NCBI GenBank assembly: GCA_946493765.1
Contig: CAMMAZ010000001.1
Location: 62,001-126,000 of the forward strand
Length of the DNA stretch: 64,000 nt
Direction: 5' to 3'
DNA from: an uncultured Clostridia bacterium
GTDB taxonomy: Bacteria; Bacillota; Clostridia; Oscillospirales; Acutalibacteraceae
Under the pieces are notes generated by a model. The model had not been told where the DNA came from and did no database searches. It saw only the letters and a program-made list of their open reading frames with translations. The position numbers and the translations under genes are program-made. Below, piece by piece: positions 16,890-25,509 of this stretch. Each line of letters opens with the position of its first letter. Position 1 is the first letter of the stretch.

Positions 16890-16895
16890 AATCTC

Positions 16896-16964
16896 AAAGT
16901 CAGATAGCTTTAACGGTGTGGGCAATTGCAGCCCTCTTCGCGTTAATAGTTGTCTGACTTTTTT
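16896..16964 (+). ncRNA. Free-standing ~69-nt structured small RNA
   Basis: The RNA predicted to start at 16896 opens with AAAGTCAGA, which pairs exactly with TCTGACTTT (16953-16961) before a T6 run. Inside, AACG pairs with CGTT and GGGC with GCCC around AATTGCA. The promoter is properly spaced and no open frame is enclosed or follows at once. It resembles no family I recognise. It could be an sRNA or a leader/attenuator whose gene has been lost. Confidence 0.65.
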
Positions 16965-17127
16965 ATATTTTCGGATTTTGATACAAACCCTTTTTCATGA
17001 TATGTGATAGAAAAAACAGAAAAACAATGTGGGTTATTAAAAATATATACAAAAACAGTAAAAATTTTACACAATAGGATTTAAATCCAGATAGATCAAT
17101 AAATCTAAAATTTTATTCAAAATATCC

Positions 17128-17156
17128 TTGACAAATATTTCTAATCACTATATAAT
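17128..17156 (+). promoter_or_regulatory. Promoter of the truncated cdd copy
   Basis: A perfect TTGACA (17128-17133), 17 bp, TATAAT (17151-17156). The spacer differs from that of the second copy while both hexamers are the same. Confidence 0.88.
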
Positions 17157-17164
17157 ACTATACG

Positions 17165-17547
17165 TCGACAACATTGCACAAGAGGGTCGTCGGAGAATTC
17201 CGGCGGCTCTCTTCCTTTTTAATTGACAGTTTTATTCTTTTCTGTTATCGTTATATCATATCGTTTTAAAGAGTGAAATGAGGTTTTAAAATGAAATTTG
17301 AAGCATTAATCGATATTGCCAAAAACACGTTAAATCCCAGGCAATTGTCTGAGAATGCAGAGGCCGGTTCTGTTGCCGCGGCATTGGTAACGGATCAGGG
17401 CAACGTTTATCGCGGCGTGTGCATTGATGTTCCCTGCTCCATGGGATTTTGTGCCGAACATGCGGCGATCGCGGCAATGATCACAGCCGGAGAAAGCAGG
17501 ATTGAAAAGTTGGTTGCTGTTTGCGAGGATGGAGATATTGTCGCTCC
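17165..17547 (+). repeat. 383-bp direct repeat, copy 1 (cdd leader and 5' coding part)
   Basis: This tract matches 25127-25509 at a constant offset of 7,962 bp. I count differences only at 17510, 17536 and 17545, all near the 3' break and all synonymous in the cdd frame. It contains the leader hairpin GAGGGTCGTCGG/CCGGCGGCTCTC (17182-17211) followed by TTCCTTTTT. Confidence 0.92.
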
Positions 17548-17590
17548 AACCTTCGAAATCTCAAAAACTCTTTTTTTTATTTTCCTTTAG
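17291..17590 (+). pseudogene. Truncated cytidine deaminase-family gene, copy 1
   Basis: The first ~86 codons equal those of the intact copy at 25253, including the zinc/proton-relay motif CAEHAA. At 17543-17548 the frame runs into unrelated sequence ([13 protein letters not shown]) and stops. The second zinc motif PCGRC and the last ~40 residues are missing, so no active enzyme is expected. Promoter, leader and ribosome site remain intact, so it may still be transcribed. Confidence 0.9.
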
Positions 17591-17650
17591 AGAACACGGA
17601 ACCGTCAAGAAATCGGCAGTTTTTCTTATGTACCGTATATTTATGTGATT
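17543..17650 (+). repeat. Cassette-border repeat, copy B
   Basis: It begins at GCTCC shared by the broken cdd and the repeat (GCTCCAACC here, GCTCCCACC at 15769) and runs parallel to copy A through TTTATTTTCCTTTAGAGAA and on to about 17650. The rest, 17650-17890, shows no gene or clear structure. Confidence 0.65.
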
Positions 17651-17890
17651 TTTTCCAATATTCATAACGGATTTGGTGTGACTAAAACGCTCATTTTGCA
17701 CTATAAAAAGTTACACGAAATCGTACTGAAGTTTCATGGAAAAATTAGTCAGTACATATTAAAGACGCGACTTCCAAATCTGCAATAGAAACCTAAAAAC
17801 AACAGTTTATTGGCGTATTCATTCTCGCTTATGATGATTGACTGCATTCATCCAGAATCTACAATCCAATTTATATATAATTCTTACATA

Positions 17891-18874
17891 CTACTTGTTT
17901 ACAACTTGTCCTAATATCATTTGTTCGCTTTTATACAAATGACGTATAACATCAATGAGCTGTGGTAACAAAGCTGCTTGTTTCGTATAATTATATTTTA
18001 ATGATAACAAACGTAAATTTTCAGATGCTTTAACGACATCGTTTTCATAAGACGAAAAAATGCAGGGTTCAATATACTTGCATTCAGCCAGCCGCTTCAG
18101 CCGTTTGCACATGCAAATTTTATGTTCTTTCACTGTTAAAAAAGTTCGTGCATCAAGCTGATCCACAATAAGATCGCCATCCAAAACCATTTGGACATAT
18201 TTCTCGAGCATTATCATAGTAATGATTCCACAAATCAAACCCTGTTTATCTTTGCAATCAGGTGTGATACTATGAAGATATTTTTTTATTCCGAAATATA
18301 TATGATCAATTTCTAAGGGGATGCTGATTTCTTCAATACATTTTATCCCCAATAATTCCCCTTGATAATTTACATATTCCGAATGAAACCCTTTATAAAA
18401 ACTCTCTTGCGGTATCTCTAATAAGCCAAAATGCCGATCAGATTTATAGGCTGCGATCGTATAGGTTTTCTGTTTATTATTTAAGCCTAACAGAATACCG
18501 TCATGGCTTAAATGACAATTATTTTCATCCCCTTTGTTTTGAATATAATAATCGTCCACACCCATGAAATTCACATAAAATCCACTTTCTAGCATTGCCT
18601 GTATGTTTTCACCCACACTGTACCGTGCAAATTGATTTATGATTCCCGATTTTTGTAATACTGAAATGTTCCATGCATGCGTATTTTCAACGATAATTCC
18701 CGGAGATTCTTCTTTTCCTGTTAAAAATTTATCATTGCATAAAAGCTGAATGCAATTATTAAAATACCAATTATCAGATGTTGGATTGTTTTGGAGTACA
18801 ATACAAGCGGCAGCTTTCCAATGATATGCACTAAACATAGGGGTATGAAAGGGCAATTCAATTTTATTTTTCAT
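17891..18874 (-). CDS. Unknown protein of the peptide-maturation locus, possibly BtrH/C39-like
   Basis: This 327-residue cytoplasmic protein has no signal or membrane segment. The middle part (FYVNFMGVDDYYIQ, then LSHDGILLGLN) looks like the papain-like/BtrH_N pattern in which a His-containing strand follows a conserved Tyr-rich strand, but no convincing catalytic Cys was found. It overlaps the preceding frame by 11 bp, so it belongs to the same operon as the radical SAM gene. The function is not assigned; a role in peptide processing is inference from position. Confidence 0.55.
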   Translation of the reverse strand: MKNKIELPFHTPMFSAYHWKAAACIVLQNNPTSDNWYFNNCIQLLCNDKFLTGKEESPGIIVENTHAWNISVLQKSGIINQFARYSVGENIQAMLESGFYVNFMGVDDYYIQNKGDENNCHLSHDGILLGLNNKQKTYTIAAYKSDRHFGLLEIPQESFYKGFHSEYVNYQGELLGIKCIEEISIPLEIDHIYFGIKKYLHSITPDCKDKQGLICGIITMIMLEKYVQMVLDGDLIVDQLDARTFLTVKEHKICMCKRLKRLAECKYIEPCIFSSYENDVVKASENLRLLSLKYNYTKQAALLPQLIDVIRHLYKSEQMILGQVVNK

Positions 18875-20270
18875 TTATGGCTGTTCCTCCTGACGACAAA
18901 CAATTTATAATCTGTAAATACATTTTATTCATATCATCAGGTTCCCCCAAACGATAAACCGGCAATCTAAATAACTCATAAAATTTACAACATAAGTTGC
19001 TGAATTCATCTTCTGATAGTTCTCTCTTTTTTCCATAATAACCAGACGTTCCGTCGAAATTGACGAGTGGAAATATTACTAATCCAATAACGTGACAATC
19101 AACACCGCCTTCAATAAAATTAATGGTTCGCTTAATACAATTAAGCCCATCGTCTGCATTCACACATAATATTACCAAGTCTGGCTGCAACCCTAAAATA
19201 AATTCATATTGTCCTAATGGATATGTATTTAAATTTCCTTCATAACTCGTAATCATTCCAGATTGTGTGCCACCGATAATAATATCAACACCTGACTGAG
19301 ATATTTCATTTGTTTTATGATTAATATATTCAATAGTTTCATGCCGACTGATGCTATTCGAGTGATGGAATCCATAGTGAAAGCATTCGTCCATTCCAAA
19401 CAAATATGCCGTAGGCTCTGTTCCGATTTGTCCTACTTTATATTGATCTTGCAAAAACAATTTCCGTAATTGCAGTTGTAATGAAAATTTCCCCTGCTTC
19501 GGACCAGTACCACAGACACATACTGTAGGGGTCATGTGACGAAAAAGTTTGCCGTAAGGGATATGATAAACATCTTCTTTTGTAATCTTCGGCGTAAAAT
19601 ACCGATGGCGGTTTTCAATTTCGATAGTATCGGAAATATCCTCAAACGAATAAATGAATTTATGTTTTTTTTGAAGATTGCTAATCAGTTCGTACCAATT
19701 AAATCGACCCTGCAATAGATAGGATAACTCATAGCAATGTCCAATAATGATCGTATCAAAGCTGTCCCAGTCCAGATTCTGAATGTCCTTGATCCTATTT
19801 TGGCTTTTGAAAGGCATATTCAACACCTGATAGGGATACCTCCCTACATTTCCTGAAAATTTTACGTCATAGACATCAATGATATTAATCCGCAAAAGTT
19901 CCTCAAATCTGATTAGACTATGCATTTCTTTGTTAAATGGAAATATAACCGCATTAGTTGGCATATGGGGTAAGGTGGTATTCTGAACAGATCGTTTATG
20001 CTGCATCAACGGAGGAAGTATGGATCTTTGTTTTAGTTTTTGCCGTACCTTTATCAAACTTAACGGCATAGCAAATTGTGAAATGATTCCAGTCACGTTT
20101 GCACAAGCAAAACTATTCCCCGCAAGAAATGTGTAAGACATGTCTTTCCAAGGAACTCTCTGTAAACTTCCTTTAGCACCGATGTCAACATACGCATCAT
20201 CCAGATAAATTAAATCATTCGGTTTAATACACCGTTCGTCGGAATAAATGGAATCGATGATCATCGCCAA
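18864..20270 (-). CDS. Fused S8-protease remnant and clostridial peptide-maturation protein
   Basis: Residues ~1-75 match the C-terminal end of a subtilisin-type S8 protease: GNSFACANVTG carries the catalytic Ser (Ser53) in the usual GxSxAxPxVxG setting. The Asp and His parts of the triad are absent. From ~105 (NAVIFPFNKE) the protein resembles the clostridial natural-product maturation family I know as TIGR04066. A P-loop-like GTGPKQGKFS follows near 255 and a DUF1611-like NTPase region. The frame begins inside the radical SAM gene, so initiation here is uncertain. The best reading is a deletion that joined the tail of an S8 gene to the next gene. Confidence 0.6.
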   Translation of the reverse strand: MAMIIDSIYSDERCIKPNDLIYLDDAYVDIGAKGSLQRVPWKDMSYTFLAGNSFACANVTGIISQFAMPLSLIKVRQKLKQRSILPPLMQHKRSVQNTTLPHMPTNAVIFPFNKEMHSLIRFEELLRINIIDVYDVKFSGNVGRYPYQVLNMPFKSQNRIKDIQNLDWDSFDTIIIGHCYELSYLLQGRFNWYELISNLQKKHKFIYSFEDISDTIEIENRHRYFTPKITKEDVYHIPYGKLFRHMTPTVCVCGTGPKQGKFSLQLQLRKLFLQDQYKVGQIGTEPTAYLFGMDECFHYGFHHSNSISRHETIEYINHKTNEISQSGVDIIIGGTQSGMITSYEGNLNTYPLGQYEFILGLQPDLVILCVNADDGLNCIKRTINFIEGGVDCHVIGLVIFPLVNFDGTSGYYGKKRELSEDEFSNLCCKFYELFRLPVYRLGEPDDMNKMYLQIINCLSSGGTAINEK

Positions 20271-21093
20271 ATGTGCTGTTATAGAAATCGTAATATTCCT
20301 TTAAATAATGCGGCATCGTCATTTCACAGGTAAGATTAGAACGAATCAAAATTTTCATTGTTCTTGTATTAACATGATTCTTGATATAGAGTAAGTTATT
20401 AATAATTGTATCAAACGTGAGGCGATTTCCAGCTAAAACTCTGTATTCATTGTGCGTCTTTTTGATACCATCAACCGTTACTGTGATCTCCGTAACTCTG
20501 CTTTTAATTAATTTATCGATATTTGCGGGTGTCAACAAGTACCCATTCGTAGTAACATTTGAAGAATATGGTTTTTTAGCTTTACGGCACAAAGCAATCA
20601 CTTTGTCAGAAACCTCTTCAATTGCTGCAATATTCAACAGGGGTTCTCCGCCAAACCAATTGATTCTAACACCACAGTAATTAGAAATATTTTTTGCTAT
20701 ATAATTGACAATTCCCTCTTTTGTTTCATCGGATAAAACATCTTTTTGAAATTCCAGCGCACAATATTTGCATCGAAAATTACAATCTTTTGTTGTGTGA
20801 ACTACTAAAACTAGGTAAGGACTCATCATACGCTTCATATATAAAAAATTGCGCGCCTCAATTTCGTTTACGCAGTCATCTACAAAATATCCACGTTTTG
20901 TCAGTTCACCAAATATTGCATGATAGTCCATTGATGAACTAAAATCATTGTCTAGCCAATGTAGAACAGGATCAGAATTTTCCCTCTTAATTTTACAAAT
21001 GCTTTCTATACCTCTCAGGCCATTAAATAATAATAGATTGCGATCTTCGTCATAGTCGATAATATTAAACATGGAAGCTTTCAATATTTTCAC
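20224..21093 (-). CDS. C-terminally truncated radical SAM peptide maturase
   Basis: This 289-residue protein has an N-terminal peptide-binding-type region (~1-95), the [4Fe-4S] motif CNFRCKYC (Cys104, 108, 111), FGGEPLL, and VTTNGYLL. Peptide maturases of this kind are normally ~400-480 residues with a Cys-rich SPASM/twitch domain, which is absent here. The frame ends soon after FGDDHRF, where such proteins usually continue towards SPASM, and protease sequence begins at the same point in another frame. I read it as a broken maturase of the clostridial CcpM type. It may be inactive. Confidence 0.75.
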   Translation of the reverse strand: MKILKASMFNIIDYDEDRNLLLFNGLRGIESICKIKRENSDPVLHWLDNDFSSSMDYHAIFGELTKRGYFVDDCVNEIEARNFLYMKRMMSPYLVLVVHTTKDCNFRCKYCALEFQKDVLSDETKEGIVNYIAKNISNYCGVRINWFGGEPLLNIAAIEEVSDKVIALCRKAKKPYSSNVTTNGYLLTPANIDKLIKSRVTEITVTVDGIKKTHNEYRVLAGNRLTFDTIINNLLYIKNHVNTRTMKILIRSNLTCEMTMPHYLKEYYDFYNSTFGDDHRFHLFRRTVY

Positions 21094-21108
21094 ATCCCCA
21101 CTTGGTGT

Positions 21109-22902
21109 CTAATTATAGTATTTTGCTTGTTGATCAAACATTTTCCTGTATATTCCATTATAACTTCGTAACTGTTCATGCGTACCGCTTTCAACAATTC
21201 TTCCATGATCAAATACTGCGATAGAATCACAAAATTGACACGACGAAAGACGGTGTGAAATATAAATCACCATTTTATTTTCTGTCAGATCATTAAAATT
21301 CTGATATATTTCATGTTCGGCCATCGGATCTAACGACGCTGTCGGTTCATCCAAAATTGCAAATGGGGATTCGAGATACCATGCACGAGCAATCGCTATT
21401 TTCTGCTGTTCACCACCGGAAGGTTCAAATCCGCATTCATCAAAACTTTTATATATCGAGGTATTAAAGCCATTAGGCAATGATGCCACTTTGTTTTTTA
21501 AACCCAAACGTTCAGTTAGAAAGTCAAGCCTATTTTGGTTAACTTCTTTGTTAAGGCAAATATTTTCTTTCAGAGAAAAGGTGAATAATTTAAAGTCCTG
21601 AAAAACAACAGAGAATAGTTTCATATATTTAGCCGAATCATACTCACTGATATTTGTGCCATCCAATAAAATTTCGCCTTCGGTCACCGGATATAAGCCA
21701 CATAACAATTTTATAAATGTTGTTTTCCCTGCTCCATTTGCGCCTACAATGGATAACTTTTCATTCGAATGAATACATATCGAAATATTTTCAAGCGCAT
21801 ATTCCTCAGAACGAGGATATCGAAAAGATACATTCTTAAATTCTATCGTATGTTGCTTTGTTTCTTGCACTTTTTTCTTTCCTTTTTCAAGACAACTGAA
21901 ATTTTTCATAAACGCAACATATTCATGAGCATATCGGCATCGTTTATAAATATCCTGTATTCCTCCTATAATAGATTGTAAAGACCCGTTAAAATTCTGA
22001 CTGGAGGTTAACAACATTGTGAAATCACCAATAGTGATCATTTTAGTCAATGCTAGAAGTCCAATATATATGTATATAATTCCATCATACACGCCACTGA
22101 ACATATTTTTCACAAAGTCATATCTAAATAATTCGTCCGCCTCCTTATGAAATATTTCCGATAAGTCTTTATTGTATTGATTCGCTTTGTTTACCATCAT
22201 TTCCTCAGCATTATATAGACGAATATCCTTACCGTATTTAAAATCTGATAACTGAGAAAATACATAATCAAAGCCACGGTTCATTTTGGAAAGTTGATCG
22301 TAGTATTTCAACCCAACGTTATTCCTTTTTGCCTCAAATACTGATATTAAAAAAACAAACAGTACAATAACGACTAATACCAAAGGGGCTTTTAAAGCCA
22401 GAACCGATATGACTCCAACTAATATTACAAAGGAGGAAATTATATTTTTAATACAGCCGACTATACCACCAACACCACCCGAATACCAATCCATCCCAGT
22501 TTTCGCTCTTTGTAGGCCATCCAGGATTTGAGGATCCTCCGTATATTCAAATTTCATCTTCATTACATGCAAAGATAATTGCTGATTGAAATAGCGTTCA
22601 AACAAATCATCTATGTTGGACATGGCAGTAGAGATGATAGACAACAAATATGATAACCCTATGTTACCCAGCACTAACACAATTAAATACGTAATAATCA
22701 GCTTTAAGTTCATATTTCCAATCAACTCATCAATCAAAAACTTTGGAAAGAAGATGTTAATAAAAGGATGTATTATGCTTAAAATAATATCTAAAGCTGC
22801 AAGAAGAAAATAGCTCGGTTTATAACGAAATGCTTTAGGAAATAAATAATAAACTGTATCCAGCGTCAACGTGATTGCTTGTTTATTTATTCGCTTTTTC
22901 AT
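21109..22902 (-). CDS. ABC transporter, fused membrane and ATPase domains (2)
   Basis: This 597-residue half transporter has about six helices (~28-320) and an ATPase domain with Walker A GANGAGKT, signature PSGGEQQK, Walker B FAILDEP and switch His (ISHR). It overlaps the upstream ABC gene by 4 bp, suggesting a heterodimer. No N-terminal C39 peptidase domain is present, so leader removal would need a separate protease, fitting the S8 remnant downstream. It is likely the exporter of the peptide product; the substrate is not proven. Confidence 0.88.
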   Translation of the reverse strand: MKKRINKQAITLTLDTVYYLFPKAFRYKPSYFLLAALDIILSIIHPFINIFFPKFLIDELIGNMNLKLIITYLIVLVLGNIGLSYLLSIISTAMSNIDDLFERYFNQQLSLHVMKMKFEYTEDPQILDGLQRAKTGMDWYSGGVGGIVGCIKNIISSFVILVGVISVLALKAPLVLVVIVLFVFLISVFEAKRNNVGLKYYDQLSKMNRGFDYVFSQLSDFKYGKDIRLYNAEEMMVNKANQYNKDLSEIFHKEADELFRYDFVKNMFSGVYDGIIYIYIGLLALTKMITIGDFTMLLTSSQNFNGSLQSIIGGIQDIYKRCRYAHEYVAFMKNFSCLEKGKKKVQETKQHTIEFKNVSFRYPRSEEYALENISICIHSNEKLSIVGANGAGKTTFIKLLCGLYPVTEGEILLDGTNISEYDSAKYMKLFSVVFQDFKLFTFSLKENICLNKEVNQNRLDFLTERLGLKNKVASLPNGFNTSIYKSFDECGFEPSGGEQQKIAIARAWYLESPFAILDEPTASLDPMAEHEIYQNFNDLTENKMVIYISHRLSSCQFCDSIAVFDHGRIVESGTHEQLRSYNGIYRKMFDQQAKYYN

Positions 22903-24722
22903 GATTGTTTTTGCTCCTGATTCCTATAATATTGTGCCTGTACCTCAAACAGCTGATAATACTCACCTTTTTTCCGAATTAAGTTTTCATGTGTATCATA
23001 TTCTTTTAAGATGCCGTCAGAGAAAAGCGCTATTGTATCACAAAAGCGTGTGGATGCTAGTCTATGTGAAATATAAATGGCTGACTTTGCTCCAATGATT
23101 TGATCAAAATTTGTATACACCTGATATTCAGCCAGTGGGTCTAAAGCAGATGTTGGTTCATCTAATATAATCACGGGAGCATCCTTATACAATGCTCGGG
23201 CAAGCGCTAACTTTTGCTTTTCACCTCCCGATAAATCAATTCCATCATCATGGAATATCTTTAACATTTGGGAAGCTATTCCGTTGGGAAGTGAATGCAA
23301 TTTATCTTTAAGCCCCACCTTTTCCGCTGCTTCTATTGCCTTGGCTTCATTAGTTTTTTCAGGTATTTTCATCGATATGTTCTCCGATAAGGGAAATGCA
23401 AACACTTCAATGTCTTGGAAAACTGGTGCAAACAATGCGTAATATGATTCTTTACTAAATGTATTGATATCAATTCCATTCAAATAAATACGCCCTTCAC
23501 TTGGCGTATATAAACCGCATAAAAGCTTTATAAAAGTAGATTTACCGGCACCATTTAAACCGACAACAGCCAACCGGGTTCCTGAAGAAATCGTTAATGA
23601 AAGATTTTTCAGTGCATATGTATCTTGCCCTGGATATTTAAAGGAAACATTTTTAAATTCAAAAACATATTGATTCTGCTGCGGTACTTCTTTTCCTCCA
23701 CCTTCTTTACCGAATGCTAAAAAATTTCTAAAATCATTTATCTGACGAGATTGCAGACGCAAATTCGCTATATTTGATAGAAGTGATCCAACCGTATTAA
23801 AAAAAGTACGTATTGTTCCAAGATATAATGTAAAATTTCCAATACTTAAGCTTTTATATAATACGTTATAAATAAGCCAGATATATATAATTCCTTCTTG
23901 AAAAAGTGCTGCAATTTGGTTTAAACCAGTTGCCTTTAACCACCGTTTTTTCGATTCGCTGATTTTATCATGAATTTCACTATCAATTTTTTTATGTTTA
24001 TCCAATAAATATTCTGATAAATTAAATACCCTAATATCCTTTGCGTAAGAAAAATCCTGTTCAACCCCGGCGATATAACCCTGTTCTCGGAATTTTTCAG
24101 AAAGAGTATCCCATGTCTTTATTTTATCCATTTTTTTTGTACGATCTGTGATAATATAACTTATAACAGCTAAGATTAATATAAATCCTAATATCAGAGG
24201 GTTTAAAAACGATATAATTGTAATAGACATAATAATTTTACAGGTGCTGGTAAACAAACCTTGTATGGACCTTAAAAAACCTTCTACACCATCTGAATTA
24301 CCTTCAGTAGCTTTCTCCGCCCTTTGTGAAAGATCCAGCACAGCAGGGATTTCGAGGTTTTCATAATCCATATTTAAAAGCTTTTTCATCCTAAGTGGGA
24401 TAAAACTCATTCGCGCATGAATAATTCTCCACCAATTCTGAAAATTTAAAAAACTGTCTACTTCCATTAAAATGATTTCTGCTATTACAATAAAAATTAA
24501 AGAATATATAAACGATGAGACACTCACATTATTTGTAACTTGATCAATGACTATTTTTGATAAAAATAGCCATATAAAAGTAATAAAAGTACCTACAATC
24601 GCCTGTATAACCATCATCGGTACGAACGCTTTTTGGTTCCTATATACCTGTTTTAATACAAATAAAATATTGCTAAATATAGAATATTCTTTGGTTATTT
24701 CACTTGACTTTTTATATGACAT
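22899..24722 (-). CDS. ABC transporter, fused membrane and ATPase domains (1)
   Basis: This ~607-residue half transporter has helices at about 35-330 and an ATPase domain with GLNGAGKS, LSGGEKQK, VIILDEP and ISHR. I choose ATG 24722 because AAGGCGGG lies upstream; an ATG at 24758 would add 12 basic residues. It is the first large gene of the operon ABC-ABC-radical SAM-S8/maturation-unknown. Codon and base use are markedly more AT-rich than in flanking housekeeping genes, which suggests horizontal origin. Confidence 0.87.
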   Translation of the reverse strand: MSYKKSSEITKEYSIFSNILFVLKQVYRNQKAFVPMMVIQAIVGTFITFIWLFLSKIVIDQVTNNVSVSSFIYSLIFIVIAEIILMEVDSFLNFQNWWRIIHARMSFIPLRMKKLLNMDYENLEIPAVLDLSQRAEKATEGNSDGVEGFLRSIQGLFTSTCKIIMSITIISFLNPLILGFILILAVISYIITDRTKKMDKIKTWDTLSEKFREQGYIAGVEQDFSYAKDIRVFNLSEYLLDKHKKIDSEIHDKISESKKRWLKATGLNQIAALFQEGIIYIWLIYNVLYKSLSIGNFTLYLGTIRTFFNTVGSLLSNIANLRLQSRQINDFRNFLAFGKEGGGKEVPQQNQYVFEFKNVSFKYPGQDTYALKNLSLTISSGTRLAVVGLNGAGKSTFIKLLCGLYTPSEGRIYLNGIDINTFSKESYYALFAPVFQDIEVFAFPLSENISMKIPEKTNEAKAIEAAEKVGLKDKLHSLPNGIASQMLKIFHDDGIDLSGGEKQKLALARALYKDAPVIILDEPTSALDPLAEYQVYTNFDQIIGAKSAIYISHRLASTRFCDTIALFSDGILKEYDTHENLIRKKGEYYQLFEVQAQYYRNQEQKQS

Positions 24723-24761
24723 TGTTTTTATAACCCGCCTTCGTAAGATGTATTCCATTAT

Positions 24762-24854
24762 CTATTTATAAAATAATTTTTTATAGACTTTTCTGATTAC
24801 GAGTCTGCCTCGATATTTTGATAAGTTATTCTTTTTAAAAATTTCGTTTTTCAT
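24762..24854 (-). CDS. Possible 30-residue basic peptide ahead of the ABC operon
   Basis: ATG 24854 to TAG 24762 encodes a 30-residue peptide starting MKNEIFKKNN and ending KKLFYK, with 11 Lys/Arg and one acidic residue, and no Cys. It is the first frame after a consensus promoter and ends 4 bp before an in-frame ATG of the ABC gene. Its ribosome site is weak (CTGGAACG). It could be a leader peptide, a precursor peptide or chance. Confidence 0.3.
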   Translation of the reverse strand: MKNEIFKKNNLSKYRGRLVIRKVYKKLFYK

Positions 24855-24895
24855 CGTTCCAGAATTGTGAATTAATCCCTTATCCAATTATTGTC

Positions 24896-24924
24896 ATTTT
24901 ACTCAATGATTTGTATTTTGTCAA
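24896..24924 (-). promoter_or_regulatory. Promoter of the peptide-maturation operon
   Basis: Minus strand: TTGACA (24924-24919), a 17-bp spacer, TAAAAT (24901-24896). It gives the AT-rich operon a strong constitutive-type start. Confidence 0.85.
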
Positions 24925-25092
24925 CAGTATATTTCATTTTTTTATATTTTTTTGTAATTATTGAATTATCTGATTTACTGTCACTATTAAGTTTTGGAGT
25001 TACACGAATATCTAAAAATTTGTTTTTTCTCTATGCATAAATTTTAAAGCTCAAGAAATTTAAAAGAATTTTAAAAGATATTCAAAATACTA

Positions 25093-25121
25093 TTGACAAA
25101 TATTTCTAAGTGATATATAAT
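25093..25121 (+). promoter_or_regulatory. Promoter of intact cdd
   Basis: A perfect TTGACA (25093-25098), 17 bp, TATAAT (25116-25121). The spacer (AATATTTCTAAGTGATA) differs from copy 1 at its 3' half. Confidence 0.88.
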
Positions 25122-25126
25122 ATACA

Positions 25127-25509
25127 TCGACAACATTGCACAAGAGGGTCGTCGGAGAATTCCGGCGGCTCTCTTCCTTTTTAATTGACAGTTTTATTCT
25201 TTTCTGTTATCGTTATATCATATCGTTTTAAAGAGTGAAATGAGGTTTTAAAATGAAATTTGAAGCATTAATCGATATTGCCAAAAACACGTTAAATCCC
25301 AGGCAATTGTCTGAGAATGCAGAGGCCGGTTCTGTTGCCGCGGCATTGGTAACGGATCAGGGCAACGTTTATCGCGGCGTGTGCATTGATGTTCCCTGCT
25401 CCATGGGATTTTGTGCCGAACATGCGGCGATCGCGGCAATGATCACAGCCGGAGAAAGCAGGATTGAAAAGCTGGTTGCTGTTTGCGAGGATGGAGACAT
25501 TGTCGCCCC
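25127..25509 (+). repeat. 383-bp direct repeat, copy 2
   Basis: Partner of 17165-17547; it covers the leader with its terminator-like hairpin and the first ~86 codons of the intact deaminase gene. Confidence 0.92.
25144..25182 (+). terminator. Leader attenuator-like hairpin of cdd
   Basis: GAGGGTCGTCGG (25144-25155) pairs with CCGGCGGCTCTC (25162-25173) at all 12 positions, using several G-U pairs, across AGAATT, then TTCCTTTTT. An upstream CGACAAC (25128-25134) can pair with GTCGTCG in the 5' arm and so compete with the hairpin. This suggests regulated read-through. The same element is in copy 1. Confidence 0.6.

Noticed and set aside
17165-25509. Transposon or IS with long direct repeats
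   Set aside because: No transposase, no terminal inverted repeats and no short target duplication; the repeats are gene parts, better explained by homologous recombination.
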